A stretch of DNA of 64,000 nt, taken from contig NZ_JACHXQ010000005.1 of assembly GCF_014192285.1 (NCBI RefSeq), positions 124,001 to 188,000 of the forward strand. Reading direction: 5' to 3'. The position numbers were made by a program, and so were the translations under genes. The notes below the pieces were generated by a model. The model made no database searches, was not told the origin of the DNA, and saw only the letters and a program-made list of their open reading frames with translations. This DNA comes from Halomonas fontilapidosi (lineage in GTDB: Bacteria; Pseudomonadota; Gammaproteobacteria; Pseudomonadales; Halomonadaceae). Positions 34,896-47,009 of the stretch are shown here, in pieces (position 1 is the stretch's first letter; each line of letters opens with the position of its first letter).

Positions 34896-37230
34896 CGTCG
34901 CTCTCCCGCGGCGGCACGGTGTGCCGGGCGTCATACTCCAGGGCATGGAAACGCAGCATCGCGTAGACGCCGATGGCGGCCAGCGCCAGCACGAACATCT
35001 CGCCCAGCGTATCCAGCGCCCGGAAATCGACCAGGATGACATTGACAATATTATGGCCGTGGCCCAGCGGCTGGCTGTTGGCCACCATGTAATCCGAGAT
35101 CCGTGGCAGCCGCTCGCCGGACAGCACCGAGAGCATCAGCAGGGTGATCAGCCCACCGGTGAGGATCGCCACCGCCAGGTCGCGCAGCCGCTCGGTGGGC
35201 GTCGAGAGGCTGGCAAAGCGCGGCAGGCGAAACAGCACCAGCACCAGCAGGATCACCGTCAGCGTCTCCACCAGCAGCTGGGTGATCGCCAGGTCCGGGG
35301 CACTGAACAGCACGAAGGTCAGGGCGATGGAGAAGCCCATGATGCCCAGTGCCGCCACCGCCGCCAGGCGCGAACGCATCACGCAGGCCGCTACGGCACC
35401 GGCCACCATCAGCCCCGCGACCACGGCCTCGTGAAAGTAGAATGACAGCGCAAGGTCGAACTCGAGGGTGTGGCGGAAGAACAGCGCATGACCGACCAGC
35501 CCGACCAGCACCAGCAGCGTCATTACCAGGTAGTTGCGCAGCTGCCCGTTCTGTAACAGGCGGGTCTGCCACTCGGCGACGGCCACGACGCCGGCCATCA
35601 GCGCCTCATAGCCGGCCTCCGGACCGCGGGCCATGAGCGGCTCGAGGCGGGCCAGCATTGCCCGCAGGCGATCCCAGTAACGGTAGACCAGCAGCCCCAG
35701 CAGCAGGCTTGCCAGCGATAGCAGCAGAGGCAGATTGATGCCGTGCCAAATCGCCAGGTGTGCCTCGACGAGGGTCTCCCCCGGCGGCGCCAGGACACCC
35801 GCCACGGTGGCCCCTACCAGGGGGTCGAGCAGCCCCGGCGTCAGGCCGAACAGCAACGACAGTACGGCCAGCAGAGCGGGCCCGGCGAGCATGGCACGCG
35901 GCGCCTCATGGGGTGTGCTGGGCGTTTCGCGGGACGCGCCGAAGAAGGGGCGCAGGGCGACAATGGCCGCCACGGCCAGGGTCAGAAAGGCCGCCATGAA
36001 AGCGAGGAGCAGAATCAGCGGGCGCCAGGCGCTGGCCTCGAGCACCGACGCGAACATCAACTCCTTGCCCACAAAGCCCAGCAAGGGTGGCAGCCCCGCC
36101 AGCGACAGCGCGGCGAGCATGGCCACGGCGGCGGTGCGCGGCATCACCCGGCGCAGCCCCCCCATGGCGGTGACGTCCTTGGTGCCAGTCTCGTGGTCGA
36201 GGATGCCGGCCACCATGAACAGCGCCCCCTTGTAGAGCGAGTGGGCCAGCAGGAAGGCCACGAAGGCGACCAGCGCCCCTTGGGTGCCAATGCCGAGCAG
36301 CATGGTCAAGGTGCCCAGCGCCATCACAGTGGAGTAGGCCAGCAGCTTCTTGACATTGGTGTGCTGGATCGCCATGAAGGCGCCAGTGGCCATGGTCAGC
36401 GCCCCCACCAGCGATAGACTGATCACCCAGCCCTCGGTGCCGCCCATGGCCGGATGCAGCCGGGCGAGCAGATAGATCCCCGCCTTGACCATGGTCGCCG
36501 AGTGCAGGTAGGCGGAGACCGGAGTCGGCGCCGCCATGGCGTTGGGGAGCCAGAAGTGAAAGGGAAACTGCGCCGACTTGGTGAAGGCGCCCAGCAGCAC
36601 GCAGACCAGTATCGGCGTGTAAAGCGCATGCTCGCGAAGCAGTTCACCGCGGCGGGTAAGCTCGACCAGCGACCAGCTATCGCCGGCCACAGCGAGCATG
36701 ACGAACCCGGCCAGCAACGCCAGTCCGCCGCCCACGGTAACGAAGAGTCCCTGGAGGGCCGCCTTGCGAGCGGCGAGGTCGGTATGGTTGAAGCCGATCA
36801 ACAGGTAGGAGGTGATGCTGGTCAACTCCCAGAACACGAAGAGCGTGACCAGATTGTCGGCCAGCACCAGGCCGAGCATCGACATCATGAAAGCGGTGAT
36901 CACCACCAGGAAGCGCGGCAGATCGCGATGACCACGCAGGTACTCGCCAGAGTAGACCAGCACCAGGGCACCAATCACCGTGATCAGCATGGCGAACAGC
37001 CAGGCGAGACCGTCGATCAGGAAGGTCAGGGTAATATCGAGCCCCGGCACCCAGGCCCATTCCAGCAGCAGGACTTCACCGGCTGCGACCGCAGGCCATT
37101 GGCCGATCAGCCAGGCCGCCAGGGCGGCAGGCAACAAGGCCATCACCAGCGGGGTTCGTGCCCCGAACCAGTGATGCAGCAGGGGAGCCATGACCGCCGC
37201 CACGAAGCCTCCCAGCACAGCAAGTTGCAT
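34888..37230 (-). CDS. mnhA: Na+/H+ antiporter subunit A (seven-gene Mrp system)
   Basis: 780 residues, about 20 transmembrane helices. NuoL-like proton channel ([21 protein letters not shown] near residue 120, [43 protein letters not shown] near 215-255) plus the MrpA-specific C-terminal DUF4040/DUF4041-type part ([26 protein letters not shown] and [21 protein letters not shown]). The C-terminal MnhB domain is absent; subunit B is separate. ATG 37230 follows GGGAGGG; an upstream ATG gives 17 extra residues without membrane character. First gene of the minus-strand Mrp operon. Confidence 0.97.
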   Translation of the reverse strand: MQLAVLGGFVAAVMAPLLHHWFGARTPLVMALLPAALAAWLIGQWPAVAAGEVLLLEWAWVPGLDITLTFLIDGLAWLFAMLITVIGALVLVYSGEYLRGHRDLPRFLVVITAFMMSMLGLVLADNLVTLFVFWELTSITSYLLIGFNHTDLAARKAALQGLFVTVGGGLALLAGFVMLAVAGDSWSLVELTRRGELLREHALYTPILVCVLLGAFTKSAQFPFHFWLPNAMAAPTPVSAYLHSATMVKAGIYLLARLHPAMGGTEGWVISLSLVGALTMATGAFMAIQHTNVKKLLAYSTVMALGTLTMLLGIGTQGALVAFVAFLLAHSLYKGALFMVAGILDHETGTKDVTAMGGLRRVMPRTAAVAMLAALSLAGLPPLLGFVGKELMFASVLEASAWRPLILLLAFMAAFLTLAVAAIVALRPFFGASRETPSTPHEAPRAMLAGPALLAVLSLLFGLTPGLLDPLVGATVAGVLAPPGETLVEAHLAIWHGINLPLLLSLASLLLGLLVYRYWDRLRAMLARLEPLMARGPEAGYEALMAGVVAVAEWQTRLLQNGQLRNYLVMTLLVLVGLVGHALFFRHTLEFDLALSFYFHEAVVAGLMVAGAVAACVMRSRLAAVAALGIMGFSIALTFVLFSAPDLAITQLLVETLTVILLVLVLFRLPRFASLSTPTERLRDLAVAILTGGLITLLMLSVLSGERLPRISDYMVANSQPLGHGHNIVNVILVDFRALDTLGEMFVLALAAIGVYAMLRFHALEYDARHTVPPRESDDG

Positions 37231-37482
37231 CAGGCACCCTCCCCCGTCGTGACGGCGATCGCGGCAAGGTGGCCACTCCACCGCTTCGATCGCTTACTCT
37301 ATAGAGTCAAAGTGTTGAAAGGCAAGGAGGCGGCGAATGCGTCCCCATTGCGTTAGAGTGGGGAGAAATCACGCCATGGGGACCAGCCCAGGGACGGAGT
37401 GCAACCGCATGTCGCTTGCGTCATCCTGTTCCGTGTGCACGTCATGTCCCCCGTTTCTGGACTCGCGCAGGATGACCAACCG
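37231..37482. promoter_or_regulatory. Shared control region of the two divergent Mrp operons
   Basis: 252 bp without a gene that must hold both operon promoters. At 37296-37307 there is a perfect 12-bp palindrome ACTCTATAGAGT flanked by TT and CAA, 66 bp above mnhA and 176 bp above the second operon. A looser inverted pair CCCCA...TGGGG lies at 37343-37363. TTGACT on the minus strand overlaps the palindrome and could be a -35. Which regulator, if any, binds is unknown. Confidence 0.5.
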
Positions 37483-40316
<2,834 letters not shown>

Positions 40317-40317
<1 letters not shown>

Positions 40318-40661
40318 TGGAAAGCCTCTACGCCATTACCACCGGCGTGCTGACCGCCTGCGGCCTCTATCTGATATTGCGCGGCAGGACCTTCCCGGTG
40401 GTGGTCGGCCTCACTCTGCTCTCCTATGCGGTCAACCTCTTCCTGTTCTCCATGGGCGGGCTGACCACTGACGGCGCCGCCATCCTCAACGGACCGGCCG
40501 ACTACGCCGACCCGCTGCCCCAGGCGCTGGTGCTCACCGCCATCGTGATCGGCTTCGCGATGACCGCCTTCGTGGTGATCCTGGCCATGCGAGCCCGCAG
40601 CGAGGCAGGCAACGACCATGTCGACGGCCGCAAACGTGAAGAGGGAGAGGGACGCCCATGA
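40317..40661 (+). CDS. mrpC: Na+/H+ antiporter subunit C (six-gene Mrp system)
   Basis: 114 residues, three helices, NuoK-like. Motif RTFPVVVGLTLLSYAVNLFLFSMGG, and [25 protein letters not shown] in helix 3. One-base overlap with the fused A/B gene (TGATG) and 4-bp overlap with the D gene. Confidence 0.95.
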
Positions 40662-42166
40662 TGCAGCATCTGATCGTCCTGCCCGTGGTACTGCCGCTGG
40701 TCGCCGGTATACTGCTGCTTTATCGCCGCCAGGGCGCCGTCCGCGCCAAGCGCCTGATCGGGGTCATCGCGACCTCGCTGCTGGTGGTGGTGGGTATCGC
40801 GCTGGTGGCGCGTGCCGCCGGTGGTGAGGTCACCTACTACGCCCTGGGGGGCTGGCAGCCGCCCTTCGGCATCGTGCTGGTGCTCGACCGTCTCTCGGCG
40901 CTGATGGTGCTGCTCACCGCGGTGCTTGCCCTGGGGGCCGTGGTGTTTGCCTGTGCGGGAGATGACGAGCGCGGCAGCAACTTCCACGGCCTCTTCCAGT
41001 GGCAGCTGATGGGCATCAACGGGGCCTTCCTCACCGGCGACCTGTTCAACCTCTTCGTGTTCTTCGAGGTGTTGCTGCTGGCCTCCTACGCCCTGCTCCT
41101 GCACGGCGGCGGCAAGGCACGCATCCAGGCTGGCGTGCACTATGTGGTGCTCAACCTGGCCGGTTCCTCGCTGTTCCTGATCGCGGTGGGCGTGCTCTAC
41201 GGCGCCACCGGCACCCTCAATATGGCCGATATGGCGACTCGCCTTGCCGAGCTGCCCGCCGAGCGCGCCGGGTTGGTCACCGCCGGCGGCCTGATGCTGC
41301 TGGTGGTGTTCGGCCTCAAGGCGGCGATCCTGCCGCTCTACTTCTGGCTGCCGCGCGCCTACGCCGCCGCCCCGGCGCCGGTGGCGGCGCTCTTCGCGAT
41401 CATGACCAAGGTGGGCATCTACGCCATTCTGCGCGTCTACTCGCTGGTCTTTGGCGACCATGCCGGCCCCCTGGCGGACATCGAGCAGGCCTGGGTGTGG
41501 TGGCTGTCGCTGGGCACCCTGGTGGCGGCCGGGGTCGGCGTGCTGGCCGCCCGCGACCTGCGCCTGCTGGTGGCCTACCTGGTGCTGGTCTCGGTGGGCA
41601 CCCTGCTGGCCGGTATCGGCATGGGCTCGCCGGCCGCCGTTTCCGCCCTGCTCTACTACCTGGTGCACACCACCCTGATCACCGGCGGTCTCTTCCTGCT
41701 GGCCGAACTGATCGGGGTGCAGCGCGGCAAGGCAGGTACCCGCCTGGTCAAAGGCCGCCCCGTCCATCAGGGCGGCTTGCTGGCCGGACTGTTCTTCCTT
41801 GGTGCCGTGGCGGTAGCCGGCCTGCCACCGCTTTCTGGCGCCATCGGCAAGGCGCTGCTGATGGCCTCGGCCGAAGGCGGCCAACGTGCCTGGCTGTGGC
41901 CGATCCTGTTGGCTACCGGCCTGTGTGCACTGATCGCCCTGTCCCGCGCCGGCTCCACCCTGTTCTGGCGCAGCCAGGGGGAGCCGATGGGCCAGCCGTT
42001 GCCGCGACGCCAGTGGTTCGGGGTTGCCTGGCTGCTGGGCGCCTCGCCATTGCTGGTGGTGCTGGCGGGACCGGTCAGCGACTACACCCGGGCCACTGCC
42101 GAGCAATTGGCCAACCCCGCGGTGGTGGTCAACGCCCTGTTGAACGATGCCGGAGACACACCATGA
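40658..42166 (+). CDS. mrpD: Na+/H+ antiporter subunit D (six-gene Mrp system)
   Basis: 502 residues, about 14 helices. Conserved FNLFVFFEVLLLASYALLLHGG (helix 5 Glu) and FGLKAAILPLYFWLPRAYAAAPAPVAALFAIMTKVGIYAI (helix 7/8). Similar in plan to mnhD of the first operon but clearly divergent in sequence, so not a recent duplication. A second ATG one codon on (40661) is an equal candidate start. Confidence 0.96.
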   Translation: MMQHLIVLPVVLPLVAGILLLYRRQGAVRAKRLIGVIATSLLVVVGIALVARAAGGEVTYYALGGWQPPFGIVLVLDRLSALMVLLTAVLALGAVVFACAGDDERGSNFHGLFQWQLMGINGAFLTGDLFNLFVFFEVLLLASYALLLHGGGKARIQAGVHYVVLNLAGSSLFLIAVGVLYGATGTLNMADMATRLAELPAERAGLVTAGGLMLLVVFGLKAAILPLYFWLPRAYAAAPAPVAALFAIMTKVGIYAILRVYSLVFGDHAGPLADIEQAWVWWLSLGTLVAAGVGVLAARDLRLLVAYLVLVSVGTLLAGIGMGSPAAVSALLYYLVHTTLITGGLFLLAELIGVQRGKAGTRLVKGRPVHQGGLLAGLFFLGAVAVAGLPPLSGAIGKALLMASAEGGQRAWLWPILLATGLCALIALSRAGSTLFWRSQGEPMGQPLPRRQWFGVAWLLGASPLLVVLAGPVSDYTRATAEQLANPAVVVNALLNDAGDTP

Positions 42167-42660
42167 TCAAGCCCCGGCCCTGGCTGCCGACCCCTCTGCT
42201 GTCGATCCTGCTGCTGGTGGTCTGGCTGCTGCTGGTACGCAGCACCGCGTTCGGACAGTTCTTGCTGGGCGGCCTCCTGGCAGTCGTCATCCCCCTGGCC
42301 ACCCAGCGCTTCTGGGACGCCCAGCCCCACGTGGCCAAGCCCTGGCTGCTGCTGCGTTTCGTTCTGCGGGTGCTCGGCGACATCCTGATTGCCAACATCG
42401 AAGTGGCCTGGCTGATCGTCAATCCCTGGCGCCGGATGCGCCCCCACTTCGTGGAATATCCGCTGATGCTGGAGGACCGCTTCACCATCACCTTGCTGGC
42501 CAATACCATCAGCCTGACTCCGGGGACGGTATCGGCCAACCTGCGACTGGATGGCCGGACCCTGCTGGTTCACGCCCTGGACGTGGAAGACGAGGACGCG
42601 TTGATCACGCATATCCGTGAACGCTACGAGCGGCCGCTGAAGGAGATCTACGAATGCTAG
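42163..42660 (+). CDS. mrpE: Na+/H+ antiporter subunit E (six-gene Mrp system)
   Basis: 165 residues. Starts MIKPRPWLPTPLLSILLLVVWLLL; membrane helices at about 10-50, then LGDILIANIEVAWLIVNPWRRMRP and LLANTISLTPGTVSANLRLDGR, the family blocks. ATG overlaps the mrpD stop (ATGA), and its end overlaps mrpF by 7 bp. Because the gene is nested in a longer open frame that covers mrpD in another phase, the start had to be set by this coupling. Confidence 0.94.
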   Translation: MIKPRPWLPTPLLSILLLVVWLLLVRSTAFGQFLLGGLLAVVIPLATQRFWDAQPHVAKPWLLLRFVLRVLGDILIANIEVAWLIVNPWRRMRPHFVEYPLMLEDRFTITLLANTISLTPGTVSANLRLDGRTLLVHALDVEDEDALITHIRERYERPLKEIYEC

Positions 42661-42923
42661 ATATTGCCCTGTGGACCAGCATGGCCCTGGTGGTGGCGGC
42701 CCTGCTGCTCAACGTCTATCGGCTGGCGGTGGGACCGGACATGCCGGATCGGATCCTGGCCCTGGACACCATGTACGTGAACTCCATTGCGCTGATCGTG
42801 CTGATGGGGCTATGGCTGAACACCAAGACCTACTTCGAGTCGGCGCTGTTAATCGCCATGCTCGGTTTCATCAGTACCGTGGCGGTCTGCAAGTACCTGC
42901 TGCGCGGCGACATCATCGAATAG
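42654..42923 (+). CDS. mrpF: Na+/H+ antiporter subunit F (six-gene Mrp system)
   Basis: 89 residues, three helices. The motif YRLAVGPDMPDRILALDTMYVNSIALIVL is the MrpF signature. Starts inside the last codons of mrpE. Confidence 0.95.
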   Translation: MLDIALWTSMALVVAALLLNVYRLAVGPDMPDRILALDTMYVNSIALIVLMGLWLNTKTYFESALLIAMLGFISTVAVCKYLLRGDIIE

Positions 42924-42931
42924 GGGGCCCC

Positions 42932-43324
42932 ATGACGCTTTACGTGCTCCTCGAAGGCGTGATTGCCTTCCTGCTTATCGCCGGTGGCGCCTTCGCCTTC
43001 ATCGGCTCGCTGGGCATGGCCCACCTGCGCGACTTCTACATGCGCCTGCATGGCCCTACCAAGGCCACCACGCTGGGAATAGGCTGCATGCTGGCGGCCT
43101 CGATGCTGTATTTCTGGGTGATCGAGGGCAAGCCCGATATCCAGGAGATGCTGATCACGCTGTTCCTGTTCATCACTGCCCCGGTCAGCGCCCACCTGCT
43201 GGCCAAGACCGGCCTGCACCTGCAGCTGCGCCATGAGGACAAGACCCGCGGCAACCCGCCCGAGCTGCGCGACGAGGAGATCGGCGAGAAGCCGGTGCCC
43301 CACCCGGATCGCGGCCACGGCTGA
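42932..43324 (+). CDS. mrpG: Na+/H+ antiporter subunit G (six-gene Mrp system)
   Basis: 130 residues, three helices in the first 95. Motif GAFAFIGSLGMAHLRDFYMRLHGPTKATTLGIGCML corresponds to the MrpG signature, followed by a charged C-terminal tail ending PHPDRGHG. Starts 8 bp after mrpF. Last gene of the operon, followed by a strong hairpin. Confidence 0.94.
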   Translation: MTLYVLLEGVIAFLLIAGGAFAFIGSLGMAHLRDFYMRLHGPTKATTLGIGCMLAASMLYFWVIEGKPDIQEMLITLFLFITAPVSAHLLAKTGLHLQLRHEDKTRGNPPELRDEEIGEKPVPHPDRGHG

Positions 43325-43330
43325 CACATG

Positions 43331-43355
43331 TCGGGCCCGCCATTGGCGGGCCCGA
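43331..43355. terminator. Hairpin between mrpG and hemH
   Basis: Perfect 11-bp arms TCGGGCCCGCC (43331-43341) and GGCGGGCCCGA (43345-43355) with a three-base loop, 6 bp past the mrpG stop and 37 bp past the convergent hemH stop. No T run on either side, so it may be a bidirectional terminator of low T content or a stem that protects transcript ends. Confidence 0.6.
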
Positions 43356-43392
43356 TACAGGGTGGACAGAATCCGACAAGACGTGGCGGAGC

Positions 43393-44481
43393 CTACACCC
43401 AGCCCCCCAGCTCGTTGTTGATCACGGAGAGCAGTGCGGCGACATGGTCGTCGCGGTCGTTCAGGCAGGGAATGTAGGTGAAGGTCTCGCCCCCGGCCTC
43501 GATAAAGCTGTCGCGGATCTCCTCCTCGATCTCCTCGAGGGTTTCCACACAGTCGGAGGAGAAGGCCGGCGACACCACGGCGATATGCTTCCTGCCCTGG
43601 CGTGCCAGCTCGGCGACGTGCTCCACGGTCGCCGGCCCCACCCACTCCTCCGGGCCGAACTGGGACTGGAAGGCGGTCTGGATCGACGACTCGTCCCAGC
43701 CCAGCCGCTCGCGCAGCAGGCGCGTGGTCTTCTGGCACTGGCAGTGGTAGGGGTCGCCCTCCAGCAGGTAGCGCTTGGGCACCCCATGGTAGGAGGCGAC
43801 CAGCACTTCGGGCGATGTCTCGGCGGCGTCGTAGGCCTCGCGCACCGAATTCGCCAGAGCGTCCAGATAGGCAGGATGCTCGAAGTAGGCCGGCACGGTG
43901 CGCAAGGCCGGCTGCCACTTGAGCGTCATCAGGGTGCGGAAGGCCTGGTCATTGGCGGTGGCCGTGGTCGGCGAGGCGTACTGCGGATACAGCGGGAAGA
44001 ACAGAATTCGCTCGCACCCCGCCGCCTGCATGCGCTTCAGCACGCTATCGGTGGAAGGATTGCCATAGCGCATGCAGAAGTCGACCATCACGGCGTCTCC
44101 ATGCTGCTCCTGGAGCCCGGCCGCGACCTTGCGGGTCTGCTCACGCGTAATGGTCAGCAGCGGGCTCTCGTTCTTCTCGGTGTTCCAGATGCCGCGATAG
44201 GCCTCGCCGGACTTGAAGGGGCGGCGCGAGAGAATCACCAGCTGCAGCAGCGGCTGCCATTTCCAGTCCGCGTAGTCGACCACTCGCTTGTCGGAAAGGA
44301 ATTCGCTCAGATAACGGCGCATCGACCAGTAGTCGGTGGCATCCGGGGTACCCAGGTTGGCGAGCACCACGCCGACCTTCGCCCTTGGGATCGACGGGTG
44401 GTCGGCCGGCGCATGAGCCAACCGGCCACTGCCCGGTGGATCCAGGTCGGGAGAGGCCTTGTCCGGGGTCTGCGAGGTCAT
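43393..44481 (-). CDS. hemH: Ferrochelatase
   Basis: 362 residues. Inserts Fe2+ into protoporphyrin IX, the last step of heme synthesis. The catalytic His is in LVASYHGVPKRYL and the conserved Glu in SPAFSSDCVETLEEI. The N-terminus has about 35 residues of low-complexity Pro/Asp/Ser sequence before VGVVLANLGTPDATDYWSMRRYLSEFL. ATG 44481 follows AAGGAGCTC; a longer frame crosses the operator of the divergent photolyase. Divergent from an iron-sulfur photolyase gene with a likely shared control region. Confidence 0.96.
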   Translation of the reverse strand: MTSQTPDKASPDLDPPGSGRLAHAPADHPSIPRAKVGVVLANLGTPDATDYWSMRRYLSEFLSDKRVVDYADWKWQPLLQLVILSRRPFKSGEAYRGIWNTEKNESPLLTITREQTRKVAAGLQEQHGDAVMVDFCMRYGNPSTDSVLKRMQAAGCERILFFPLYPQYASPTTATANDQAFRTLMTLKWQPALRTVPAYFEHPAYLDALANSVREAYDAAETSPEVLVASYHGVPKRYLLEGDPYHCQCQKTTRLLRERLGWDESSIQTAFQSQFGPEEWVGPATVEHVAELARQGRKHIAVVSPAFSSDCVETLEEIEEEIRDSFIEAGGETFTYIPCLNDRDDHVAALLSVINNELGGWV

Positions 44482-44550
44482 GCGGGAGCTCCTTGGGATC
44501 GGTGGGACAGACGCTGACAGTCTATCAGCCCGCTCGCTTGGGGTGGAGTG

Positions 44551-44582
44551 AAGTTGTACTATGGTGATGATTTGTACAACTT
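44551..44582. promoter_or_regulatory. Inverted-repeat operator, LitR/CarH-like, upstream of the photolyase (and hemH)
   Basis: Perfect 9-bp inverted repeat AAGTTGTAC (44551-44559) and GTACAACTT (44574-44582) with 14 bases between. Written as hexamers it is TGTACT-N12-TGTACA (44555-44578), one mismatch from T(G/A)TACA-N12-TGTA(C/T)A, the site I recall for a B12-dependent LitR-family photoreceptor repressor of Pseudomonas. It starts 13 bp and ends 44 bp above the photolyase ATG, and lies 70 bp above hemH. LitR-type regulators control photolyases in other bacteria. The regulator gene is not in this window. Confidence 0.65.
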
Positions 44583-44594
44583 GGGAGTGCCGCC

Positions 44595-46181
44595 ATGTCC
44601 CGGCCACTTGTGCTGCTGCTTGGCGATCAGCTGAGCCTCGACGTAGCGAGTCTTCGCGACCTGCCGAACGACGCGGTGATCGCGCTGTGTGAAGTGGCCG
44701 CGGAAGGCAGCTATGTTCCGCACCATCCCCAGAAGATCGCGCTGATTTTCTCCGCCATGCGCCACTTTGCCGCCGAACTTCGTGACAGCGGCCACCGGGT
44801 TCACTACAGCGCCCTGGACGACCCCGACAACATCCAGGCGTTGATCACCGAAGCGGAGCGGCTGGCCGAACTCTACGACTGCAACGAGATTCGCGTGGCG
44901 CGCCCCGGCGAGTGGCGGCTGTGGCAAGCGATGCGCGAGCGACAGCATGCTGTCCTGACCTGGCAGCTGATCGAGGATGACCGCTTCTTTACCACCCCCG
45001 AGGATTTCGCTAGCTGGTCCGCAGGGCGCAAGGCACCGCGCATGGAACATTTCTACCGAGAGCAGCGCCGCCGCACGGGCCTGCTGATGGAAGACACCCA
45101 GCCGGCCGGTGGCCAGTGGAACTTCGACCACGACAACCGCGAACCGCTGCCCGATGAGGTGACGATACCCGACCCGCCACGTCACCGCCATGACGCCATC
45201 ACCGACGAAGTACTGGCACTGGTAGAGGCGCATTTCAACGAGCACTTCGGTTCCCTCGATCACTTCCACTGGCCAGTCACCCGCCGCCAGGCACTGGGAG
45301 ACCTGCGCCACTTCATCGAGCACCTGCTCCCCGACTTCGGCCGCTACCAGGATGCCATCCGCGACGCCGACCCCTTTCTCTTCCACTCGCGGCTCTCCGC
45401 GTCCCTCAACCTGGGACTGCTATCGCCGCGGGAGGTCTGCGAGCGAGTCGAGCGCGAGTATCACGAGGGGCGCGCCCCGCTCAACGCAGTGGAGGGCTTC
45501 ATTCGCCAGGTACTCGGCTGGCGCGAGTACGTACGCGGGCTCTACTGGACGCGCATGCCCGACTACAAGCGCGGCAACACCCTGGGTGCCCGGCGCGGAC
45601 TGCCGAGCTTCTTCTGGGATGGCGATACCGAGATGCGCTGCCTGCGTCGCGCCATCGAGATGACGCGCGACCACGCCTATGCCCACCATATCCAGCGACT
45701 GATGGTCACCGGCAACTTCGCGCTGCTCTGCGACGTGGCGCCCGAGGCACTCTGCGACTGGTATCTCGCCGTGTACGCCGACGCCTGCGAATGGGTGGAG
45801 CTGCCCAACACCCTGGGCATGGTGCTACACGCCGACGGCGGGCTGATGGGCTCCAAACCCTACTGTGCCTCGGGTAAGTACATCGACCGCATGTCGGACC
45901 ACTGCCGGCACTGTCGATTCGACCCGAAGCAGGTCACGGGACCCAATGCCTGCCCCTTCAACAGCCTCTACTGGGCCTTCCTCGAACGCCATGCCGATAC
46001 CCTGAGCGGCAATCCGCGCATGGCACTGATCTATGGCAGCCTGCGACGCATGAAGAATGACAAACGCACGGCCATGCGCGAACAGGCCGAACGCTTTCTG
46101 GCAGCGCTCGAGACCACCCCCGCCTATGGCCAGGGCATGCATCGGGCCGGCTATGATGCAACCCGGGAGACAACCTCATGA
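44595..46181 (+). CDS. phrB: Iron-sulfur (6-4) photolyase, FeS-BCP group, PhrB-like
   Basis: 528 residues. Close in sequence to Agrobacterium PhrB: LVLLLGDQLSLDVASL start, CEVAAEGSYVPHHPQKIALIFSAMRHFAAELR, HAYAHHIQRLMVTGNFALL, and LNAVEGFIRQVLGWREYVRGLYW. Cysteines 349, 437, 440 and 453 (EMRC, HCRHC, NACPF) fall one residue before the Agrobacterium [4Fe-4S] ligands 350, 438, 441 and 454. Repairs (6-4) photoproducts with light via FAD and a lumazine antenna in the known enzyme. Coupled by ATGA to a DCC protein gene. The operator upstream suggests light control. Confidence 0.93.
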   Translation: MSRPLVLLLGDQLSLDVASLRDLPNDAVIALCEVAAEGSYVPHHPQKIALIFSAMRHFAAELRDSGHRVHYSALDDPDNIQALITEAERLAELYDCNEIRVARPGEWRLWQAMRERQHAVLTWQLIEDDRFFTTPEDFASWSAGRKAPRMEHFYREQRRRTGLLMEDTQPAGGQWNFDHDNREPLPDEVTIPDPPRHRHDAITDEVLALVEAHFNEHFGSLDHFHWPVTRRQALGDLRHFIEHLLPDFGRYQDAIRDADPFLFHSRLSASLNLGLLSPREVCERVEREYHEGRAPLNAVEGFIRQVLGWREYVRGLYWTRMPDYKRGNTLGARRGLPSFFWDGDTEMRCLRRAIEMTRDHAYAHHIQRLMVTGNFALLCDVAPEALCDWYLAVYADACEWVELPNTLGMVLHADGGLMGSKPYCASGKYIDRMSDHCRHCRFDPKQVTGPNACPFNSLYWAFLERHADTLSGNPRMALIYGSLRRMKNDKRTAMREQAERFLAALETTPAYGQGMHRAGYDATRETTS

Positions 46182-46576
46182 CACGCAGCAAGACGCTCGA
46201 CGCCAGTGCCCCCGCAACGCTCTATCACGACGGCGAATGTCCGTTGTGCCAGCGCGAAGTCGCGTGGCTGGCACGCCATCCGCGCCGCGAGCGCATCAGA
46301 CTGGTGGATATCCGGGATGAACGTTTCGACGCGGCAGCCGCGGGGGCCAGCTTCGACGCGATGATGGGCCGACTGCACGTGCGCGACGCTCAGGACCGCT
46401 GGTATGTCGGCATGGATGCCAGCCGCGCGCTCTATGCGGTGCTGGGCTATCGCCGACTGGTGTGGTTGAGCACCCTGCCGGGGCTTGCCGGCCTGCTGGA
46501 TGCGGGATATCGATGGTTTGCCCGCCGCCGGGTGCGACTGGGGCGCTGGCTGCAACGACGGCAGGAGAAGAACTAG
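46178..46576 (+). CDS. DCC (DUF393) family thiol-disulfide oxidoreductase-like protein
   Basis: 132 residues. Thioredoxin-like N-terminus with CPLC in LYHDGECPLCQREVAWLARH, the DCC/DUF393 signature, then a hydrophobic and arginine-rich C-terminus (ARRRVRLGRWLQRR). The family is often found next to photolyase/cryptochrome genes; here it overlaps phrB by 4 bp (ATGA), so it is cotranscribed. Substrate unknown. Its TAG stop overlaps that of the convergent next gene within CTAG. Confidence 0.92.
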   Translation: MTRSKTLDASAPATLYHDGECPLCQREVAWLARHPRRERIRLVDIRDERFDAAAAGASFDAMMGRLHVRDAQDRWYVGMDASRALYAVLGYRRLVWLSTLPGLAGLLDAGYRWFARRRVRLGRWLQRRQEKN

Positions 46577-46875
46577 AAGACCAGCGGCATGCGTGACGTC
46601 AATGGATCCTGGTAATGCGTCTCGCGTCCGATGACCTCGTCGTGAGGCACCTGCTGAACCAGATAAGCGCGGTGGATGCCGGCACGCCTCAGCTCCAGAT
46701 AGACGTCGTCCAGCGAGCGAAAGAGCATCGGCTTGCCTGAACGGGTCAGCATATGGCGCTGACCTTCAACGTCCTCCAGTTCGACCTGGTAGAACCGACT
46801 GCCGGCATGGCCGATCACGCGTATTTCGAAGTTGTCGTGGCGGGCCACGAAGGTCTTGAGTTCCTGGAATTCCAT
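46573..46875 (-). CDS. DUF6482 family protein
   Basis: 100 residues. Starts MEFQELKTFVARHDNFEIRVIGHAG, and the second half carries the VPHDEVIG...DPLTSRMPLVF block, which I match to DUF6482 (small proteins of pseudomonads and Halomonas ending in H-DE-G...PL..P). ATG 46875 follows AGGAGG. Function unknown. The stop codon is shared in CTAG with the DCC gene. Confidence 0.75.
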   Translation of the reverse strand: MEFQELKTFVARHDNFEIRVIGHAGSRFYQVELEDVEGQRHMLTRSGKPMLFRSLDDVYLELRRAGIHRAYLVQQVPHDEVIGRETHYQDPLTSRMPLVF

Positions 46876-47009
46876 GGGTCCTTCCTCCTGATGTCCGGGC
46901 CGATGATGTCGAGATATACGATCGGGCAAAGCCTGAAGGCGCCCGATGACGATATCGTGTCGTCGACGTTAACTCCCTGTGACCCTGACCATGTCGTCAG
47001 GTTCCGGAC

